64,000 nt of DNA from G039954875 sp039954875 (GTDB lineage: Bacteria > Bacteroidota > Bacteroidia > Flavobacteriales > Blattabacteriaceae). The notes under the pieces were generated by a model. That model ran no database searches and was not told the origin of the DNA. It saw only the letters and a program-made list of their open reading frames with translations. The stretch is taken from the NCBI GenBank assembly GCA_039954875.1, contig CP157202.1:744001-808000 (forward strand). The letters are read 5' to 3'. Positions 59,024 to 64,000 of this stretch are shown here, one piece after another. Both the position numbers and the translations under genes were made by a program. Every line of letters starts with the position of its first letter. Position 1 is the stretch's first letter.

Positions 59024-60328
59024 TTATAAGTTATCCAAGAGTGTCTCGTAGATTGCTCTCCAACCCTCTTCGGCTAAGTCCTGGGATAATACTTTGTTAT
59101 TCATTATAAAAATATAAGTGCCCTGTACAGCTTTGACTTCTCGCATCAAATTTAATAATTCTTGTTGTATTTCTTTTTTAGAGAGTTTCATATAATGTTT
59201 CAAAGCCGATATGGAAGCTGAAAAAGGAAATAGCTTCAATGGGGTCAAAGCATCATTCTTGAGGTCATAGAATAAAAAAGGGGTACAAGTTCCAGCACGA
59301 AAACCGATGTGATCAGGGAATCCCATAGAATAGTCCTCTTCGATATCCAATTCGATCAGATTTCTATAAGTATCAGGTAAATGTAACTTAACAAAATATT
59401 GCAACGATCGAGTGACAGGATAGTATAAAATACCTTCCATACACTTTTTTTCTTCAACCAATAAATGGGGGTTGTAGGTAGATGCATAAGAACTATACCA
59501 ACCCACCTTCACATCATCTGCCATATATTTGATCAACCTTCTGAAATCAGGATGATATATCGAGACATTTCTATCGTACATGTCATAACGCCCCACCAAA
59601 AAGAACAAAATGGTGCAAAGCTTATATTTTTTATGATAATTTATGATATCATCGTACGTATCAAATGGGTCCCGACACTTTCCAAAAATTGTAGCAGCTC
59701 TCTGCGAAAGAGCTTTAAAATCCGAACAGAGTAAGTCTTCCAATGAACCTGCAATATTGCGCAAAACCCCCATCCCTCGATAAGTCCAAACTTTAGAAAC
59801 GGAAAATAAATTGATGAATTTAAAAGACCTCTGTGGAGGATTGAGATCCGGAAAATGCTTCTTCAAAACCTCCAACAGTCGCATGGCCCAGATATCTATA
59901 ATCGGCTTTCTTATGAAACCTTTCTTATAAGCCAGACTTACTCTAGCAGGAAATCTATGATGGCCATCTGGCACATAAGGCAAATATTCCTCATAACGTG
60001 ACATCAAATAAAAACTTGCTGCAAAGATATCAAACCCCATAGTACAAGCTGCAGAAGTCTTAAAAAAATAAGGAATGCCGTCGACAAATTCTATATGCAG
60101 ATCCATGTTATCTCTGATCCCCCTCTCAAATAAAAGCGAGGAATGAGCTTCAAAAAATAGTCCACTTCTCAAATGATATCTCGTATAACTAATCTTTTGT
60201 GTACGATGATCGATGAAGGTTTCTATTTCAGAGGTGAAACTAATATCGATTCCTAGAATAGAAGTCAGCAAGAATTTAAATAAATATTCTACCCGAGATG
60301 TAACATTATCTACATATACCATTAGCAT
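59024..60328 (-). CDS. Polysaccharide-deacetylase-like protein (DUF7033 type)
   Basis: A 434-residue protein of the kind found across Bacteroidota with an N-terminal DUF7033-like part (FFKTSAACTMGFDIFAASFY, LMSRYEEYLPYVPDGHHRFP, RKPIIDIWAMRLLEVLKKHF) and a C-terminal NodB-like deacetylase fold. In the latter, DIEEDYSMGFPDHIGFRAGT corresponds to the family's tail motif. The catalytic Asp-Asp and HxxxH metal motif of true deacetylases is not obvious: FDTYDDIINYHKK and WYSSYASTYNPH are at the expected places but a canonical HSxxH is missing, so activity is doubtful. Start at 60328 or 60322. It lies ten bases after the end of the radC remnant, same strand. Confidence 0.65.
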   Translation of the reverse strand: MLMVYVDNVTSRVEYLFKFLLTSILGIDISFTSEIETFIDHRTQKISYTRYHLRSGLFFEAHSSLLFERGIRDNMDLHIEFVDGIPYFFKTSAACTMGFDIFAASFYLMSRYEEYLPYVPDGHHRFPARVSLAYKKGFIRKPIIDIWAMRLLEVLKKHFPDLNPPQRSFKFINLFSVSKVWTYRGMGVLRNIAGSLEDLLCSDFKALSQRAATIFGKCRDPFDTYDDIINYHKKYKLCTILFFLVGRYDMYDRNVSIYHPDFRRLIKYMADDVKVGWYSSYASTYNPHLLVEEKKCMEGILYYPVTRSLQYFVKLHLPDTYRNLIELDIEEDYSMGFPDHIGFRAGTCTPFLFYDLKNDALTPLKLFPFSASISALKHYMKLSKKEIQQELLNLMREVKAVQGTYIFIMNNKVLSQDLAEEGWRAIYETLLDNL

Positions 60329-60337
60329 ACGACAAAA

Positions 60338-61040
60338 CTACGATTTCCCTTCGTCTACAAATATGTAATACTTGCGTTGTGTAATGATAAAATAGTCTAA
60401 CACACAGTATCGAATAGCTCACAGTCACTTTTGATATTTTTAGTCAATGATATATCTACTTGATTGGATTTAAGATTATCCGTCGAATGGTTGTAGTAAA
60501 TAATTATAGGAACCGTTGCATTTTCTAAGGCCTTTTTATAAATCAGTCTCACATCCAAGAGTGTCTGATTGGGTCCGTCTTTACTCAATTGCTCTTTATT
60601 TAATACCTTATTAAAATTATTAATATAAAGAATTCAAAATTCTTCGTTTTGCAGATCACCTAAAGTGGACACTAATCAAGTGAAACACATTTACATCAGA
60701 ACGGATCTCAGGCTTTTTGATAACCTCTTCCGATCACCATAATATATACCCAGCAATACCGTAATGATACTGATAGTCTTAAGCCTGATCAATACTTTTT
60801 AATCGACATAGATCATCAAGTGCCAAACACTGAACAAACCTCATTGAGTTTTGTTATTAGGTCGAAGCTAAGATCCGTTTCCAACGATATACAGCACTCT
60901 CATTCCTATTACCCGACCCGATAAAAAATGGCAATGAGCTCTGCATCAGAAAGAGCACCATTTCCCTTGGTAAGAGATTTTTATATCGGACGGTCATCTT
61001 CAGCCCAATATTTAAAATCTCAGGTAGACGTATTGTCATA
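60338..61040 (-). pseudogene. radC: RadC-like JAB-domain protein, broken
   Basis: Minus strand. Pieces: YKNLLPREMVLFLMQSSLPF near 60990 (a shifted version of RPREKLLxKG...LSDAELLA), then FIGSGNRNESAVYRWKRILA, EEVIKKPEIRSDVNVFHLIS near 60720, SKDGPNQTLLDVRLIYKKAL from 60588, IIIYYNHSTDNLKSNQVDIS (the HxHPSG metal motif of the JAB fold, degraded to YNHSTDN) and, after one base shift, LDYFIITQRKYYIFVDEGKS to TAG 60338. Frameshifts, stops and loss of metal-binding residues make it inactive. RadC function is not well defined in any species. Confidence 0.88.
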
Positions 61041-61066
61041 GATCATAGTAATTTAATTAGACAAAA

Positions 61067-61720
61067 TCATAATTTAGAATTCATGAAATAGATATCTTCC
61101 TTGGCTTTCTTTTTCCACATACGATAACCCACAATCGATAGACCTGTAAAGATAATAAACTGAATACTGGTTAATACCAAGCCTTTATAAAAGTAAAGTG
61201 GTATGGAAATGATATTCCCGACAAGCCAAAATAGCCAACTTTCAACCTTTTTCATTACCATTTGATACATCCCAGCAAAACATATCCCTGTGGTAAATAT
61301 GTCTATCCAAGCATAAGTTTGCCTGAGTTTCCCACTGATGTAATAGACAACAATGGTAAAGAATACAGTCGTCACAAAAAGCAAACCAGCTTGCAAATAA
61401 TCTCTCCTTTTAGAAAAGGTAATAAAAAAAAGTCGTGTAGTTCCTCTTTTTATTGTCCACATGTACCAGCCGTAAAACCCCAAAACTGTGTAATAAATAT
61501 TGATGATCATATCCCCATATAAAGTAGCTCTAAAAGTCAAACAGATGTAGATACTTGTACTCACAATACACATGGGATAGGTCCATATGTTGGTACACTG
61601 GGAAAAAACTACTCCTAAGATACCGAATAAGCCCCCTATTGCTTCTAGGACGATACCAGATAAATTATTAGTCTGAACATATGGTGTCCAAAGAAAATCA
61701 AGCCATTCATTCATAAACAT
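61067..61720 (-). CDS. pnuC: Nicotinamide-riboside-type vitamin transporter PnuC
   Basis: A 217-residue membrane protein with seven helices. PnuC proteins carry nicotinamide riboside (or related vitamins) by facilitated diffusion. Family features: IGGLFGILGVVFSQ near the start, FYGWYMWTIKRG (the WxxW motif), YAWIDIFTTGICFAGMYQMV and WLFWLVGNIISIPLYFYKGL. The start ATG at 61720 lies 14 bases inside the upstream phosphopantetheinyl transferase gene; an alternative ATG is at 61714. No riboswitch is visible. Retention suggests dependence on an outside NAD precursor, although the substrate cannot be fixed from sequence alone. Confidence 0.9.
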   Translation of the reverse strand: MFMNEWLDFLWTPYVQTNNLSGIVLEAIGGLFGILGVVFSQCTNIWTYPMCIVSTSIYICLTFRATLYGDMIINIYYTVLGFYGWYMWTIKRGTTRLFFITFSKRRDYLQAGLLFVTTVFFTIVVYYISGKLRQTYAWIDIFTTGICFAGMYQMVMKKVESWLFWLVGNIISIPLYFYKGLVLTSIQFIIFTGLSIVGYRMWKKKAKEDIYFMNSKL

Positions 61721-62327
61721 AAATCAAGTGAAAATTATCTATTTTCTTATGATAAGCCCAAAATACTTTACTATGCAAATCATTAATAATCCAACACTTG
61801 ATGCGTACATCACCTATCGAGAAAGGCGCCACCTTATAATGATCCAAAAAAACGGATAATCCCCCACCATGCAACTTATACAAACTCTCTTTAATCCCCC
61901 AGATGATGTGCAACTGATCAACCTCATGTGTCGAATTTACAAAGACAGCCTCGTCAGCCCTAAGGAATTTTTTTCGAATATTCAAAATTTTATCCGGCCT
62001 ACATTTTTCAATATCTACTCCTATCGGACGATCACTGGTGGCTATGACTACCCTTTGACAAGTATGACTCATAGAGATGTCACATCTCTCATCGAGAAAA
62101 GGTTTTCCATTGACATCATAATAAACAACGGGAACTAACCCTAAACTTTTTAAGGCACAACGGACACCCAAAAATTCCTTTTGGCGCTTTGGAGCAAGAT
62201 GATAGTATTTTTTCATTTCTTCAGTAGGCAGAGACAATTGCCTAAGCAAAACCTCCTCAGACTCTGTCACCTGCCACACAAGTATCTTCGTATGATCCTC
62301 TTGCTCAATCCTATCGATCACAGGCAT
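61707..62327 (-). CDS. 4'-phosphopantetheinyl transferase superfamily protein
   Basis: A 206-residue Sfp/EntD-like enzyme that moves phosphopantetheine from CoA to a carrier protein. Key motifs are intact: KRQKEFLGVRCALKSLG near the N-terminus, DERCDISMSHTCQRVVIAT, the magnesium-binding GVDIEKCRP, and WGIKESLYKLHGGGLS (the WxxKEAxxK motif). No polyketide or siderophore genes lie near it, so its partner is unknown; fatty-acid carrier activation is possible. It overlaps pnuC, an order seen in other Bacteroidota. Confidence 0.88.
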   Translation of the reverse strand: MPVIDRIEQEDHTKILVWQVTESEEVLLRQLSLPTEEMKKYYHLAPKRQKEFLGVRCALKSLGLVPVVYYDVNGKPFLDERCDISMSHTCQRVVIATSDRPIGVDIEKCRPDKILNIRKKFLRADEAVFVNSTHEVDQLHIIWGIKESLYKLHGGGLSVFLDHYKVAPFSIGDVRIKCWIINDLHSKVFWAYHKKIDNFHLIYVYE

Positions 62328-62751
62328 TTTTTGTCCAATTCAAAACCCACTTATTTTCATAAGTGGTAAAGATCTGTAATTCTATGAATGCAATAGTTAT
62401 CCCCCTACATTAATTTCTAAAAAGAAAAGAATCTCCCTCCAACCACTCAGTATACAAGCGGATTGTTCTACCCGGATTATATCCAGTGAAGCCTAATTAC
62501 ATTATAGAATACCTAAGTTTTATCACACCTAAAGTACCCCCCAATCAAATTTAACTCGGATTACGCTTTAATAATCAACGCCAGTCCATAACAAAAATAG
62601 GATGCAGACACCACTCAAAGATCTGGATGAATAAATGTCCTTCTCTCATTAGAAAAGAAATAGAGATGACAGACCCTGAACTGACAAATGTTCATATATC
62701 ACATATCATCATGCTTAAAAATGAATTTTACAAACTCAATTATTCACGGAC
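62328..62751. other. Gap between PPTase and recX, unidentified remnant
   Basis: No intact gene. On the plus strand near 62480-62570 two frames share protein-like text (VLPGLYPVKPNYIIEYLSFI, then NSDYALIINASP), suggesting a lost plus-strand gene whose family I cannot name. A 10-base inverted repeat, CCACTTATTT/CATAAGTGG-like, lies at 62347-62366. Confidence 0.35.
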
Positions 62752-63231
62752 TTAAATAATAAATGGAAAATATTTTTGGAAAGCTTCCTGGATCAAATTA
62801 TCCTCATAACCTTTATTTAAAAGGAAACGGTACATCCGCTCACGCTTTCTGAGGGTAAATTTTCCTGACATTTTTTCCAACTTTATCTCGATGAGCAATG
62901 AAAGCATTTTTTTATACTCCTCTTGATCGACTGTTTTCCATACCTGCTCAATGAGCACACCAGACACACCTCTTAATATAAGTTCATGAGCGATCTTTTT
63001 TCCACCCCATTTTTTGTAACGTATCCTACTAGAGGTAAAACTTTTAGTAAAACGTTCCTCATTGACAAGATCATGATCAACTAAATACTTTAAAATAGCA
63101 TTACTTTCTTGAGGCTTCAAGTTAAATTGAGTTAATTTTTCTTGGACCTCTTGTTGGCATCTTTCTTGAGAATTACAATAATGGATTATTTTTTTATAAA
63201 CATCTTCTATGAATAAAATTTGTTTTACCAT
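62752..63231 (-). CDS. recX: Regulatory protein RecX
   Basis: RecX binds RecA filaments and limits recombination. The 159-residue protein is built from the family's three-helix repeats: ILFIEDVYKKIIHYCNSQER, the conserved YLVDHDLVNEERFTKSFTSS in the first half, KKWGGKKIAHELILRGVSGV in the middle and YRFLLNKGYEDNLIQEAFQK at the end. Length is typical. It is intact although recO and radC, and a DNA alkyltransferase-family gene next door, are broken. recA itself is not in the window. Confidence 0.85.
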   Translation of the reverse strand: MVKQILFIEDVYKKIIHYCNSQERCQQEVQEKLTQFNLKPQESNAILKYLVDHDLVNEERFTKSFTSSRIRYKKWGGKKIAHELILRGVSGVLIEQVWKTVDQEEYKKMLSLLIEIKLEKMSGKFTLRKRERMYRFLLNKGYEDNLIQEAFQKYFPFII

Positions 63232-63284
63232 GATTTTATCTTAAACGATCGTAAATATAATTATTTTTATCCAACCTTAGTTAT

Positions 63285-63596
63285 CATACATACAAAGGAG
63301 TTTTCTTTCTTCAACAAGGTCTATCAGGTGGTACGCATCATCCCCTATGGAGAGTTACCATCTATGGCGCTATTGCTCAGTATTTAAGGTTTTTTCAATT
63401 TACCAGGATGGTGGGCCGGGCGATGAATGCTGGTCATATGTATGACCCAACAATTCCTGCTCATCGGGTAGTAAATCGGTGGGGGGTTAATCACCGATAA
63501 ATACCATGTCAATTCACCAAAAATTATGGCACAACTCCTCGAAAATGAAGGTATGATTGTTAAAAAAGACGTTATCATCGGCTTGCCCTTAGGATG
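63285..63596 (+). pseudogene. MGMT-family (alkyltransferase-like) protein, broken
   Basis: The plus strand reads TKEFSFFNKVYQVVRIIPYG near 63291 (family: FxxxVYxxVxxIPYGxVTTYGxIA). After a frame change comes RMVGRAMNAGHMYDPTIPAH near 63402 with HRVVNRWGV; the PAHRVVNR segment is the alkyltransferase active-site region in the ATL form, where PCHR is replaced by PxHR. Several frameshifts follow. Relatives recognise O6-alkylguanine. The downstream limit is uncertain. Confidence 0.82.
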
Positions 63597-63689
63597 AAAA
63601 GCACAAACCCGACAAAAAGAAATCCCGTTGTTTGGGCTGAAGATCTCGGGTTACGTAGATATCTATTATTAAAATAAATTCATTAATAC

Positions 63690-64000
63690 TAATGATTAGA
63701 GTGTTTTCAATAGAACCTTTTATGCCGAAGAAGCTACTTTTGATTTAAGTCACGTAAATATTCTTCTCGAAAAAACATTCAATAAGGTAGGAGTAGTTTC
63801 TCAATGGGACTTGGGTCCTCGGGCAGATGTAGCCAATGCTGCCTTCGAAAAGTCTAGAACCGCTATCCAACAACTATATGTCTGATACAAACCTTCTGAG
63901 AAAATCACTCTAACTTTGAGAAATTTTGACACCTTTATCGGTTATGAAGTCATCGATACACCGGCCAATTTTAACTACAGTACTTCTTTACCCTTCCAAA
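63690..64000 (+). pseudogene. Outer-membrane beta-barrel porin (BBP2/OmpL-like), broken and cut by window edge
   Basis: From 63700 one plus frame reads SVFNRTFYAEEATFDLSHVN, LLEKTFNKVGVVSQWDLGPR and ADVANAAFEKSRTAIQQLYV; there a TGG-to-TGA-type stop follows, and the same frame then continues as YKPSEKITLTLRNFDTFIGY and EVIDTPANFNYSTSLPF to the end of the window. The GYEVI-P-NxNYSTS block is characteristic of the putative beta-barrel porin-2 family. The N-terminus is missing or beyond recognition and the C-terminus lies outside the window. Confidence 0.65.

Noticed and set aside
1..64000. Insertion sequences or CRISPR array
   Set aside because: No transposase-like frame, terminal inverted repeats with target duplication, or regularly spaced repeats were seen on reading the window.
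1..64000. Alternative genetic code with UGA as Trp
   Set aside because: Intact genes use TGG for Trp and end normally; UGA, UAG and UAA all occur as interruptions in the broken genes.

Overview
The window looks like a chromosomal segment from a host-restricted or otherwise fast-decaying member of the Bacteroidota. Three things support this. The division/peptidoglycan cluster has the Bacteroidota order, FtsZ carries the Bacteroidota C-terminal tail, and CcoN and CcoO are fused. Transcription start regions, where visible, carry the Bacteroidota -7 element TAnnTTTG and genes lack clear Shine-Dalgarno sites. DNA is AT-rich. Placement below phylum is not secure; gene content is closest to what I know from Sphingobacteriia/Saprospiria-like lineages. 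Nearly every long stretch without an open gene still holds a readable but broken gene, with in-frame stops (often at Trp codons) and single-base frameshifts, so the genome appears to be in the middle of mass gene loss. I found no insertion sequence, CRISPR array or intact mobile element.

Layout. 1-6.0 kb: a decayed repeat-containing surface protein, a divergent pair of small membrane genes (DUF6341-like and DUF6427), and broken bioB and recO. 6.0-11.2 kb: intact dedA, sdhCAB and trmD. 11.2-18.2 kb: a 7-kb graveyard with broken trmB and, side by side, a broken DUF5689/lamin-tail lipoprotein, TonB-dependent receptor and secreted endonuclease/exonuclease/phosphatase-family gene. 18.2-34.2 kb: rlpA, then the minus-strand dcw cluster (mraZ*-rsmH*-ftsL-ftsI-murE-mraY-murD-ftsW-murG-murC-ftsQ-ftsA-ftsZ) in which only the first two genes (*) are broken. 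34.6-46.6 kb: broken tgt, lptF/G, a broken cupin-like gene, htrA, dapF, mltG, broken comM/yifB, broken DUF4294 gene, an M42 peptidase, a broken M23 peptidase, rplU, rpmA and tRNA-Arg(CCT). 46.6-49.8 kb: minus-strand debris, part of which resembles a phage capsid protein. 49.8-59.0 kb: the cbb3 oxidase operon ccoS-ccoNO-ccoQ-ccoP-(ABM-like)-ccoG-ccoH-TauE-like, followed by maeB. 59.0-64.0 kb: a polysaccharide-deacetylase-like gene, broken radC, pnuC, a phosphopantetheinyl transferase, recX, and broken MGMT-family and porin genes.

Functionally the intact set is coherent: aerobic respiration at low oxygen (SdhCAB to quinone, cbb3 oxidase, malic enzyme), a complete lipid-II and division pathway of meso-diaminopimelate type (MurE with DNPR motif, DapF), lytic/turnover enzymes (RlpA, MltG), LPS export (LptF/G), periplasmic quality control (HtrA), and import of an NAD precursor (PnuC). 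The broken set is equally coherent: optional tRNA/rRNA modification (tgt, trmB, rsmH), recombination/repair/competence (recO, radC, comM/yifB, an MGMT-family gene), biotin synthesis (bioB), large outer-membrane and secreted proteins, and the regulator mraZ. This split is what one expects on moving from a free-living to a sheltered, oxygen-respiring host-associated life. I do not see a clearly new biological system; the items most worth a second look are the decayed receptor/nuclease locus, the perfect 25-bp hairpin inside rsmH, the loss of the head of the dcw cluster, and the capsid-like remnant.
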